Shown one piece after another: positions 17,660 through 24,679 of a DNA stretch of 64,000 bases. The notes under the pieces are model-generated. The model had not been told where the DNA came from and ran no database searches. It was given only the letters and a program-made list of their open reading frames with translations. The position numbers were made by a program, and so were the translations under genes. The stretch's first letter is position 1. Every line of letters starts with the position of its first letter. Origin of the DNA: Bacillota bacterium (GTDB lineage Bacteria; Bacillota; Negativicutes; Sporomusales; UBA7701); the NCBI GenBank assembly GCA_023415775.1, contig JAEZJM010000010.1:1-64000 (forward strand). Reading direction: 5' to 3'.

Positions 17660-17669
17660 AGCAGTCTCC

Positions 17670-17701
17670 TTGTTAACCATGTATTATATGATAGTTTACA
17701 A
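17670..17701 (-). promoter_or_regulatory. BirA-type operator 1 of bioB
   Basis: TTGTTAACC, 15 bp, GTTTACAA: the dyad recognised by biotin protein ligase/repressors (E. coli consensus TTGTAAACC-N15/16-GGTTTACAA). It contains a minus-strand TATAAT (17683-17688) and ends 10 bp above the bioB ATG, so binding would block initiation. Confidence 0.85.
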
Positions 17702-17717
17702 TATTGGTGTTAAAAAC

Positions 17718-17745
17718 GTTAACCATTTATACTGCGGTGGTTAAC
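17718..17745 (-). promoter_or_regulatory. BirA-type operator 2 of bioB
   Basis: GTTAACC, 14 bp, GGTTAAC: a second, perfectly symmetric half-site pair 16 bp above operator 1. The two dyads are in tandem, which could allow cooperative binding. Confidence 0.75.
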
Positions 17746-17826
17746 TAACCGTATTATACTACGCCGGGGCGGGCTTGTAAACGCCGGACGGCAAAATATT
17801 CCCGCCTGCACAGGCGGAAGAGGGAA

Positions 17827-17848
17827 GGCCGCGACCTCCGTCGCGGCC
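17827..17848. repeat. 22-bp hairpin repeat, left copy flanking R2
   Basis: GGCCGCGAC-CTCC-GTCGCGGCC, a 9-bp perfect stem; identical but for one loop base to the copy at 17994. The pair brackets dispersed repeat R2. Confidence 0.75.
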
Positions 17849-17864
17849 CCAGGCTGTCGAGAAA

Positions 17865-17968
17865 GGCCCATCTGCGGCGTTGCTCCTCAGAGCGCTTGCT
17901 TGCGTACGTACCAAAGTACGCGGCGCGGCGCGCTCTTCCGGTGCGCCTTGCATCTGGACCTTTCTCGC
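17865..17968. repeat. dispersed palindromic repeat, copy R2
   Basis: GGCCCATCTGCGGCGTTGCT ... GCGCCTTGCATCTGGACC. The centre GCGTAC-GTACCAAA-GTACGC forms a hairpin; GCTCCTCAGAGC forms another. Closely similar to R4 over its whole length. It fills the space between the bioB operators and a small peptide gene. Confidence 0.82.
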
Positions 17969-17993
17969 CAGTCTGACTTTGTCTACAAGCTGA

Positions 17994-18015
17994 GGCCGCG
18001 ACCTCAGTCGCGGCC
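17994..18015. repeat. 22-bp hairpin repeat, right copy flanking R2
   Basis: GGCCGCGAC-CTCA-GTCGCGGCC, 9 bp past the stop of the minus-strand 43-residue gene, where it may act as a transcript end. Confidence 0.75.
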
Positions 18016-18024
18016 TTCCGGGTA

Positions 18025-18156
18025 TTATTTCGACTTGTCCTTACTCTTCTTGGACGGAGACGACGGGCATATTTCGGCGGAGAAGTCGGATAACGCCGCG
18101 GAGCGGCTCTTGTCGTCGCTGCAGTTTGAGCAGCCCGATTTGCTGGACTTGGCCAT
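18025..18156 (-). CDS. small Ser/Lys-rich peptide with three cysteines (unknown)
   Basis: 43 residues starting MAKSSKSGCSNCSDDKSRS and ending in a KKSKDKSK tail. The ATG has a near-ideal AAGGAGGTG ribosome site 5 bases upstream, which is the main reason to believe it. It contains CxxC (GCSNC) and a third Cys, no membrane segment, and is strongly hydrophilic. Not recognised. It could be a small metal-binding, spore-associated or regulatory peptide; function not assignable. Confidence 0.6.
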   Translation of the reverse strand: MAKSSKSGCSNCSDDKSRSAALSDFSAEICPSSPSKKSKDKSK

Positions 18157-18229
18157 GCGCTCACCTCCTTGGCGCTATTTTGCCCTCCGCCCATTACGGC
18201 GATTAGTGGCAAATTCAGGCTGAAAACAG

Positions 18230-18257
18230 AAAAGGGGCTGTCCGGCAGCCCCTTTTT
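18230..18257. terminator. intrinsic terminator after the chemoreceptor gene
   Basis: AAAAGGGGCTG, 5-base loop, CAGCCCCTTTTT; A- and T-runs allow use from both sides. Confidence 0.9.
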
Positions 18258-18272
18258 ACATACGTTATTATC

Positions 18273-19988
18273 TTATACCGAGAATCTGCGCAGGGCGGCT
18301 TGCAGGCCCTGCGCAAGCTGCGCCAGGCCCTGACTGGAGGCCGCGATTTCCTCCATCGTGGCCGACTGCTCCTCGGTCGACGCCGAGACGGTCTGTGTTT
18401 CGGCCGCCGTCGTCTTGCTCACCGTGTCGATAGCCTTTATCGACGCCACGATCTGCTGGCTGCCGCCGGCCATCTGGCGAATGGCGAGCGACATATCCCT
18501 CGACTGGGCGGATGCCTGGTTGACGAGAGTGAGGATGTGTTCGAACGCCTGCCCGGCGCTGTTGACCACCCCGGTGCCGATTTTGACTTCGTGCTTGCCG
18601 CTCTCCATCGCCGCGACCGCCTTGTCGGTGTCGGCCTGGATAGCGCTTATCAGCTCGCCGATTTGCTTCGAAGCCTCCTGCGACTGCTCGGCCAGCTTGC
18701 GCACCTCCTCGGCCACAACGGCGAACCCGCGGCCGGCCTCTCCGGCCCGGGCCGACTCGATGGCGGCGTTGAGGGCGAGGAGGTTTGTCTGGCCGGCGAT
18801 GCTTGAGATAGTGTCCACTATCTGGCCGATCTCCTTGGAACGGTCGCCCAGCGTCTGGACGATCAGGGCCGAATCGGCGACCGTCTTTTCTATATTGGCG
18901 ATCTGCCTCACCGCCGTGGAGATCTGCTCGGTGCCATTACCGGCGGCTTCGGCGGCCTGTGCCGAGGTGCCGGCGACAATCTCGGCGTTGGCTGTCACCT
19001 GCTGGATGGTGGCCGACATCTGCTCGACGGCTGCGGAACTCTCCTCGACGGCCCGCAGTTGGGTCGCCGTACCCTGCGCGACATCGGAGATCGACTGGGC
19101 TACCTGGGTGGCCGTCACCGCGGCCTGATCGGCGCTGGCGTTAAGCTGCTCGCTCGACGCCGCCAACTGCTCGGCCGACTCAGCCACTTGCCTCATCAGC
19201 CCGCGCAGGTTATCGGTCATCGTGTTGATGGCGAGCGCCACCTGGCCCGCTTCGTCGCGGGAGTCCACGGCGAGCGCCTTCTTAGCAAGGTTGCCGGCGG
19301 CGACCTCGCTCACGGCGGCAGCCACCTGCTTGAGCGGTCTGGCGACCATGCGGGCGATTGTCAGGCCGAGGGCAATGACAATCAGCAGCGCCGCCAGCCC
19401 GATGGCGGTCAGCGTCATGCTGGCCACCGCCACGCCCCGTGAACTTTGCGCCATCGCGGCGTTGGCGTTTTCGTTGAATTCCTGGGCGATGTATACCAGC
19501 TGTTTGTTGATGCCGTCGAGGATAGGCGAGAACTGATACGTATATATGAGGATGCCCTCGTTCAGTTTGCCATCGCCCGCCAGTGCCAGCACCTGGTCCC
19601 GCCCGCTGCGGTAGCTGTTCAGCATCGACGTGAGCAGCTCCAGGTTGCGGCGCTGATCCTCGCTGAGGTTGGTCTTGTCGAGTTCCAGCAGATAGAAGTC
19701 GACCTTCTCGCCGCGGGTTTTCATATCGGCCAGCAGCGCCTTCTTGCGATCGGCGTCCCTGGCCAGCAGATATTCGAGCACAATTGCCTGGGCGGCCTTG
19801 AGCTCGATCTGCGTCTCGTCGATCAGCTTCACGGCCCGTAGCTCGTTCTTGTTCAGATCCTGCATCACCGCGTCGGTCTTGGCAAGGAAGAAGTAGCCGG
19901 TGACGGCGATCGTCGCCACGAAGAAAGCGGCGATAAATACGAGGACGGAAAGTTTGTTGGCGATGGTGAGGTTTTTGAAAAACTGCAA
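18273..19988 (-). CDS. methyl-accepting chemotaxis protein (4HB_MCP type)
   Basis: 571 residues. TM1 about 12-34, a four-helix-bundle ligand domain about 35-188, TM2 about 190-212, HAMP about 213-265, and a long coiled-coil signalling domain with the conserved hairpin tip IAGQTNLLALNAAIESARAGE (about 395, quoted in part). Starts at TTG with AAGGAG upstream. No CheW-binding C-terminal pentapeptide is present. Single gene; no other chemotaxis gene is in the window. Confidence 0.95.
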   Translation of the reverse strand: MQFFKNLTIANKLSVLVFIAAFFVATIAVTGYFFLAKTDAVMQDLNKNELRAVKLIDETQIELKAAQAIVLEYLLARDADRKKALLADMKTRGEKVDFYLLELDKTNLSEDQRRNLELLTSMLNSYRSGRDQVLALAGDGKLNEGILIYTYQFSPILDGINKQLVYIAQEFNENANAAMAQSSRGVAVASMTLTAIGLAALLIVIALGLTIARMVARPLKQVAAAVSEVAAGNLAKKALAVDSRDEAGQVALAINTMTDNLRGLMRQVAESAEQLAASSEQLNASADQAAVTATQVAQSISDVAQGTATQLRAVEESSAAVEQMSATIQQVTANAEIVAGTSAQAAEAAGNGTEQISTAVRQIANIEKTVADSALIVQTLGDRSKEIGQIVDTISSIAGQTNLLALNAAIESARAGEAGRGFAVVAEEVRKLAEQSQEASKQIGELISAIQADTDKAVAAMESGKHEVKIGTGVVNSAGQAFEHILTLVNQASAQSRDMSLAIRQMAGGSQQIVASIKAIDTVSKTTAAETQTVSASTEEQSATMEEIAASSQGLAQLAQGLQAALRRFSV

Positions 19989-20106
19989 GGAAGATCATCT
20001 CCTTCGGCATGGTAATTACCAGAGCCAATAGAAAATAATGTCAATATTTTTAAATTATTCGACATAATTTGCGCAAATCCTTTACTTTTGACAATGCAAT
20101 ATAATC

Positions 20107-20135
20107 TTGACGGCGGCCAAAAAACGGGATAATAT
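20107..20135 (+). promoter_or_regulatory. promoter of the arsR-P-type ATPase operon
   Basis: TTGACG, 17-bp spacer, TAATAT, with the SmtB-like operator starting 7 bp downstream at the expected transcription start. Confidence 0.75.
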
Positions 20136-20141
20136 AAACAC

Positions 20142-20157
20142 ATGAACACTTATTCAT
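20142..20157 (+). promoter_or_regulatory. SmtB/ArsR-type operator
   Basis: ATGAACACTTATTCAT, the TGAA-N6-TTCA dyad typical of zinc/cadmium SmtB-family operators, overlapping the probable transcription start and 18 bp before the repressor's start codon. Autoregulation is expected. Confidence 0.75.
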
Positions 20158-20175
20158 ATATTGAGGTGAATTGCC

Positions 20176-20544
20176 GTGCCCGATAACGCTACCGATAATG
20201 TTGTTTGCGAAGAGCTCTGCCTGCACCCGGAAGTCATCCGTGCCGCCCGGGCCGAGGCGCTGACCGAGACCGACGCCCGCGAGCTTGCCGAGATATTCAA
20301 GATCCTCGGCGACCCGACGCGGGTCAAGATGCTGCAGGCTCTGTCCCGGCGCGAGCTGTGCGTGTGCGACATCGCGGCCGTCGTCGGCATGGGCCAGTCG
20401 GCCGTTTCCCACCAGCTCCGCCTCCTGCGGGGGGCCAGGCTCGTCAAATACCGCCGCGAAGGCAGAATGGTCTGGTATTCCCTTGACGACGAACACATCG
20501 CCGTCCTGATGGCCCAAGGCATCGAACACATCAAACACAGATAG
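20176..20544 (+). CDS. ArsR/SmtB family metal-responsive repressor (CadC/ZntR-like)
   Basis: 122 residues, winged helix. GTG start with GAGGTG. The alpha-3 metal-binding motif is ELCVCD (about residue 58), and there are extra cysteines at the N-terminus (VVCEELCLHPE), a combination typical of CadC-type Cd/Pb/Zn sensors. DNA-binding helix MGQSAVSHQLRLLRGARLV. Followed within 11 bp by the metal-exporting ATPase, and preceded by its operator. Confidence 0.95.
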   Translation: MPDNATDNVVCEELCLHPEVIRAARAEALTETDARELAEIFKILGDPTRVKMLQALSRRELCVCDIAAVVGMGQSAVSHQLRLLRGARLVKYRREGRMVWYSLDDEHIAVLMAQGIEHIKHR

Positions 20545-20554
20545 GATGAGGCAA

Positions 20555-22717
20555 ATGATCGAAAGAGCCTGTGGCTGCGGCGGTTGCGGCGCCGCCGTGG
20601 AGGCGGCCGGCGCCGTCCCGGTGGAGGAGGGGATGAGCGTCTACCTCCTCGGCGGTCTGGACTGCGCCGATTGCGCCGCCAAACTCGAAAAAAGGATCGC
20701 CGCCCTGGCCGGTGTGCGGCAGGCGACGGTGAATTTTGCGACCGCCAAACTGGCAGTCGCCCACACCCTCAGTGACCAGGCGATAATAAAAGCGGTAGAA
20801 AGGGCCGGCTACAGCGCCCGACGGGCCGACGCTCCGGCCGAACCGGCGCCCAACTGGCGGCGCGAACCGCGGACGCTGGCGACGCTCGCGTCCGGGCTGC
20901 TGCTGGCAGTGGCCGCCGGCCTCGATCTGCTGGATGCCGCCACCGCCTGGACGGCGCCCGTCTATACACTGGCCGCGCTTGCCGGCGGCTGGCACGCCGC
21001 CCGCAGCGGCCTGTCCGGCCTGAAGTCGTTGACCCTCGACATGAACTTCCTCATGACCGTCGCCGTGATCGGCGCGGCGGCCCTCGGCGAGTGGAGCGAG
21101 GGGGCCACGGTGGCCTTCCTGTTCTCCCTCGGCAACACGCTCCAGACCTACACGCTTGCCAAGACCCGCCGAGCGGTGCGGGCGCTGATGGAGCTGGCCC
21201 CGTCCGAGGCGACGGTGCTTGCTGGCGGCGCCGAAGAGCGGCTGGCGGTGACGGCGATCGCTCCCGGCAGCGTTATCGTCGTCAGGCCGGGGGAAAAGGT
21301 CGCGCTCGACGGCGTCGTGCGCAACGGCCATTCGGCTGTTGACGAAGCCGCCCTCACCGGCGAATCGCTGCCGGTGGAAAAGACGGCCGGCGACACAGTA
21401 TACGCCGGCACCGTAAACCAGTATGGCGTGCTGGAGGTCGAAGTCGTCAAGCCGGCCGCCGACTCCACTCTCGCCAAGATCATGCACCTGGTGGAGGAGG
21501 CCCAGGCCCAGCGCGCCCCCTCCCAGCAGTTCGTCGATAAATTCGCCCGCTACTACACGCCGGCGGTGCTGACAGCCGCCGCTGCCGTTATGGTCATGCC
21601 CTGGCTGGCATTTGGCCAGCCCTTCGCCCCCTGGTTCTACAAGGGGCTGGTGCTGCTCGTCATCTCCTGTCCCTGCGCTCTCGTCATCTCCACCCCGGTA
21701 TCTATCGTCGCCGCCATCGGCAATGCCTCCAAGCGGGGCGTGCTGATAAAAGGCGGCGCGTACCTCGAGAAGTTGGGCGCCCTCCGCGCGGTGGCTTTCG
21801 ATAAAACCGGCACACTTACCCGCGGCCGGCCCCAGGTCACCGACGTCATCCCACTGGGCGGCCTCGCCGCCGACCAGCTGCTCGCCCTGGCGGCGGCGGT
21901 CGAGAAATGGTCCGAGCACCCCATAGCCCGGGCAATCGCCGCGGCCGCCGCCGGGCTCGAACTAAAGCCGGCGTCAGCTTTCCGGGCCCTGGTAGGCCGG
22001 GGAGCGCAGGCCGAAGTGAACGGCGCCGTCGTCTATGTCGGCAACGCTCGGCTGTTCGCCGAGCTCGGTCATGGAATCGCACGGCAAGAAGCGGTGCTTG
22101 CCAGCCTCGAAGCGGCCGGCAAGACAGCGATGCTGGTCGGTACCGCGGAAGCGCTCTATGGCGTGATCGCGGTCGCCGACACGCTGCGCGACGACAGCGC
22201 CGCCGCCGTCGCGGCGCTGCGTCGGGCCGGCGTCGGCCATGTGGCCATGCTCACCGGCGACAACCGCCGGGCAGCCGCCGCCGTCGCCGCCCGTCTCAAG
22301 CTCGACGGCGTCTACAGCGAGCTCATGCCCGCCGACAAAGTAAGGGCGGTTAAAGACCTCGCCGGACGCTACGGCGGTGTGGTGATGGTGGGGGACGGCG
22401 TCAACGACGCCCCGGCTCTGGCGGCCGCCGATGTCGGCGTCGCCATGGGGGTCGCCGGCTCGGACGCCGCTCTGGAAACGGCCGACATCGCCCTCATGGC
22501 CGACGACCTCGGCAAGCTGGCGTACGTCATCCGCCTCAGCCGTAAAACGCTTACGATCATCAAGGAGAACATCGTCTTCGCCGTCGCCGTCAAAGCGGTC
22601 TTCGTCGTCCTTACCTTCGCCGGGTTCGCCAACCTGTGGCTGGCTGTTTTTGCCGACACGGGAGCGTCGCTGCTCGTTACCCTCAACGGCATGCGTCTGA
22701 TGCGGAAATTAGCTTGA
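20555..22717 (+). CDS. heavy-metal-translocating P1B-type ATPase (Zn/Cd/Pb exporter)
   Basis: About 720 residues. An N-terminal Cys-rich patch (ACGCGGCGAA) precedes one HMA domain with the variant site LDCADCAAKL; eight membrane helices follow, with the CPC ion motif (SCPCALVISTPVSIV), the phosphorylation site DKTGTLTRG, the HP motif SEHPIARAIA and the hinge GDGVNDAPAL. The CPC plus partner repressor indicate divalent soft metals. An alternative ATG 9 bases upstream is possible; the one chosen has AGGA at better distance. Co-transcribed with the repressor. Confidence 0.95.
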   Translation: MIERACGCGGCGAAVEAAGAVPVEEGMSVYLLGGLDCADCAAKLEKRIAALAGVRQATVNFATAKLAVAHTLSDQAIIKAVERAGYSARRADAPAEPAPNWRREPRTLATLASGLLLAVAAGLDLLDAATAWTAPVYTLAALAGGWHAARSGLSGLKSLTLDMNFLMTVAVIGAAALGEWSEGATVAFLFSLGNTLQTYTLAKTRRAVRALMELAPSEATVLAGGAEERLAVTAIAPGSVIVVRPGEKVALDGVVRNGHSAVDEAALTGESLPVEKTAGDTVYAGTVNQYGVLEVEVVKPAADSTLAKIMHLVEEAQAQRAPSQQFVDKFARYYTPAVLTAAAAVMVMPWLAFGQPFAPWFYKGLVLLVISCPCALVISTPVSIVAAIGNASKRGVLIKGGAYLEKLGALRAVAFDKTGTLTRGRPQVTDVIPLGGLAADQLLALAAAVEKWSEHPIARAIAAAAAGLELKPASAFRALVGRGAQAEVNGAVVYVGNARLFAELGHGIARQEAVLASLEAAGKTAMLVGTAEALYGVIAVADTLRDDSAAAVAALRRAGVGHVAMLTGDNRRAAAAVAARLKLDGVYSELMPADKVRAVKDLAGRYGGVVMVGDGVNDAPALAAADVGVAMGVAGSDAALETADIALMADDLGKLAYVIRLSRKTLTIIKENIVFAVAVKAVFVVLTFAGFANLWLAVFADTGASLLVTLNGMRLMRKLA

Positions 22718-22742
22718 ACAAAGCCCCTTCGGGGGCTTTGTT
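22718..22742 (+). terminator. intrinsic terminator of the metal-export operon
   Basis: CAAAGCCCC-TTCG-GGGGCTTTG-TT directly after the stop codon; a UUCG tetraloop. Confidence 0.92.
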
Positions 22743-22984
22743 GCGTCAGGGAAACGGCCGCGAAAAGATTCTATTTTCAGTTTAATCGCCGCCGACCCGC
22801 TATGCACCTCAGTCCGGTTAGCCGCCCCGAGTTGCGGGCGCTTCCGGACTGTGGAGGCATGTTTTGGAGAATTATGCTTATAATTCGCGGTATTACGACG
22901 TATTGCTGCATAATGACCATCTTTTCCAGCACTCGGGAGCGGAGTATAATTAAGAATAATTATCCCAAGAAGGGATTGGCAGCA

Positions 22985-23176
22985 ATGGAAGACAGTATAA
23001 TATCCATGGTCTTGCTTCCCGGAGCGGTAGCCGTTTTCGTGGCGATCCTCTCCACCTGGGCCTGGACCCACGACTACGAGGAAATCGCCGCCGAAATGCA
23101 GCGGGCCATCAAGGAAGAGGACGCCAAGACGGCCGTCGGCATTCTCTGGCGCCGCGCCGGCATATATATGAGATAG
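22985..23176 (+). CDS. small membrane protein (unknown)
   Basis: 63 residues starting MEDSIISMVLLPGAVAVFVA: one membrane helix (about 7-27) and an amphipathic cytoplasmic tail DYEEIAAEMQRAIKEEDAKT. A TATAAT lies about 35 bp upstream, the ribosome site (AAGGGA) is modest, and a terminator follows the stop directly, so it is a self-contained unit. No family recognised. Confidence 0.6.
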   Translation: MEDSIISMVLLPGAVAVFVAILSTWAWTHDYEEIAAEMQRAIKEEDAKTAVGILWRRAGIYMR

Positions 23177-23177
23177 G

Positions 23178-23201
23178 AAAACAGGCGGCAGCCTGTTTTT
23201 T
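23178..23201 (+). terminator. intrinsic terminator of the small membrane protein gene
   Basis: AAAACAGGC-GGCA-GCCTGTTTTTT. Confidence 0.9.
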
Positions 23202-23236
23202 GTTATCGCCGCGAGAGCCCGGCGCTTCGCCCCTCG

Positions 23237-23265
23237 TTGACACTATTTGTCGTCAAAGGTAAAAT
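23237..23265 (+). promoter_or_regulatory. sigma-A promoter of the purine operon
   Basis: TTGACA, 17-bp spacer, TAAAAT, 20 bp upstream of the riboswitch. Confidence 0.82.
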
Positions 23266-23284
23266 AAAAGGGCAAATAAATACT

Positions 23285-23349
23285 CTCGTATAATTTTGGG
23301 GATATGGCCCGGAAGTTTCTACAGGCAACCGTAAATTGCCGGCTACGAG
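23285..23349 (+). ncRNA. purine riboswitch aptamer, guanine class
   Basis: P1 arms CTCGTA/TACGAG, then TATAATTTTGGGGATATGG giving P2 with the conserved L2 loop GATATGG, J2/3 GTTTCTAC, P3 GGCAA/TTGCC with L3 loop CCGTAAA, and J3/1 ending in C-U before the P1 3' arm. The C at the ligand-pairing position (C74 of xpt numbering) predicts guanine or hypoxanthine rather than adenine. It precedes a molybdenum hydroxylase and NCS2 permease operon. Confidence 0.93.
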
Positions 23350-23407
23350 TGAAAAAGCCATCTGGGGACCCGACCCCGGCGGGGATTTTTGCTCATCGAG
23401 AAAAGCG

Positions 23408-23432
23408 AAATCCGGCGCCGGTTTTTCTTTTT
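23408..23432 (+). terminator. riboswitch expression-platform terminator
   Basis: AAATCCGGCGCCGGTTTTTC: self-complementary CCGGCGCCGG followed by a T5-C-T5 tail, 19 bp before the first gene of the operon. A weaker GC-rich stem with T5 lies at about 23373-23394. Confidence 0.7.
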
Positions 23433-23450
23433 ATGGGAGGGGAGGACACA

Positions 23451-24242
23451 ATGTTTACAGTTAGAGAACTCATCCGGCCGCAGACGCTGGACGAAGCCTA
23501 CAGGGCGCTCACGGCTCACCCGGACAACACGCTGCTGGGCGGCTGCGCCTTCCTGCGGATGGGCAGCAAGAAAATCGCCGCCGCCGTCGACCTGTCGCTG
23601 CTCGGCCTCGACTACGTCCGCGAGGTGGACGGCTGCATCGAACTGGGGGCGATGGCGACCTTCCGCGCGCTGGAAACCCACCCCGCCTGCCGGGAAAACT
23701 TCCGGGGAATGCTGCCCCGGGCGGTGGGCAACGTCCTCGGCGTCCAGTTCCGCAACCTCGTCACCGTCGGCGCCTCCGTCTACTCAAAATACGGCTTCTC
23801 CGACCTCATCACCGCCCTCCTGGCGCTCGACACGGATGTCGAGCTGCGCGCCGGCGGCCGGATGCCGCTCGCGGCTTTTTTGGACAAGCCCTACGCCAGG
23901 GACATCCTGACCCGGATATACATCCGCAAAGACGACCGCGCCGCCGCCTACCAGAGCCTGCGTAACTCGGCCAGCGACTTCCCGGTCGTCAACGCCGCCG
24001 TATCCCGCCTCGGCGACCGCTGGACGGTCGCGGTCGGGGCCAGGCCGGCCAGGGCTCAGCTCGCCCCCGCGGCCGCCGCCGCCCTTGCCGCCGGGGTCAG
24101 CCCCGACGAGGCAGCCGCCCTCGCCGCCGGCGAACTCGCCTTTGGCGGCAACCTCAAGGCGTCGGCCGAATATCGCCGGGCGATGGCCGCCGTCCTCGTC
24201 AAACGCGCCGTTGTGGAGGTGCTGTCATGCGCATCGAAGTAA
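23451..24242 (+). CDS. xanthine dehydrogenase family FAD-binding subunit
   Basis: 263 residues, a separate FAD subunit of a molybdenum hydroxylase. N-terminal VAO-type FAD-binding half (FTVRELIRPQTLDEAYRALT; TLLGGCAFLRMGSKK) and the C-terminal CO-dehydrogenase flavoprotein domain. ATG preceded by GGGAGGGGAGG. The next gene starts 16 bp before its stop. In the complex it passes electrons from the 2Fe-2S subunit to NAD+ or another acceptor. Confidence 0.9.
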   Translation: MFTVRELIRPQTLDEAYRALTAHPDNTLLGGCAFLRMGSKKIAAAVDLSLLGLDYVREVDGCIELGAMATFRALETHPACRENFRGMLPRAVGNVLGVQFRNLVTVGASVYSKYGFSDLITALLALDTDVELRAGGRMPLAAFLDKPYARDILTRIYIRKDDRAAAYQSLRNSASDFPVVNAAVSRLGDRWTVAVGARPARAQLAPAAAAALAAGVSPDEAAALAAGELAFGGNLKASAEYRRAMAAVLVKRAVVEVLSCASK

Positions 24243-24679
24243 ATATTAACGGCAAAAAAACCGTCCTCGAAGTGGCGGCCGACGAACTGCTCGCCGACAC
24301 TCTGCGGGCCGCCGGTTACGCCAGCATTCGCCGTGGCTGCGACACCACCAACTGTGGCCTCTGCACAGTGTGGATCGACGGCAAGCCGACCCTCTCCTGC
24401 GCCACTCTGTCGGCACGCATGGACGGCCACGACATCACCACCATCGAAGGCGTCGCCGGCGAAGCGGAGGCGTTCGCCCGCCTGCTCGTCGCCGAGGGCG
24501 GCGAGCAATGCGGCTTCTGCAGCCCCGGCTTCATCATGACCGTGCTGGCGATGAAACGCGAACTCGCCGACCCCACCGACGAGGAGATAAACCACTACCT
24601 CACCGGCAATCTCTGCCGCTGCACCGGCTATATGGGCCAACTGCGGGCGGTCAAAAAGTTCCTGGAGGTGCGGCCATGA
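24227..24679 (+). CDS. xanthine dehydrogenase family 2Fe-2S subunit
   Basis: 150 residues. First cluster: plant-ferredoxin-type cysteines in CDTTNCGLC followed by C about 20 residues on; second cluster: CGFCSPGF and NLCRCTGY in the helical domain. Standard small subunit of xanthine dehydrogenase/aldehyde oxidase-type enzymes. Overlaps both neighbours (16 bp and ATGA), so the three subunits are translationally coupled. Confidence 0.95.
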   Translation: MRIEVNINGKKTVLEVAADELLADTLRAAGYASIRRGCDTTNCGLCTVWIDGKPTLSCATLSARMDGHDITTIEGVAGEAEAFARLLVAEGGEQCGFCSPGFIMTVLAMKRELADPTDEEINHYLTGNLCRCTGYMGQLRAVKKFLEVRP

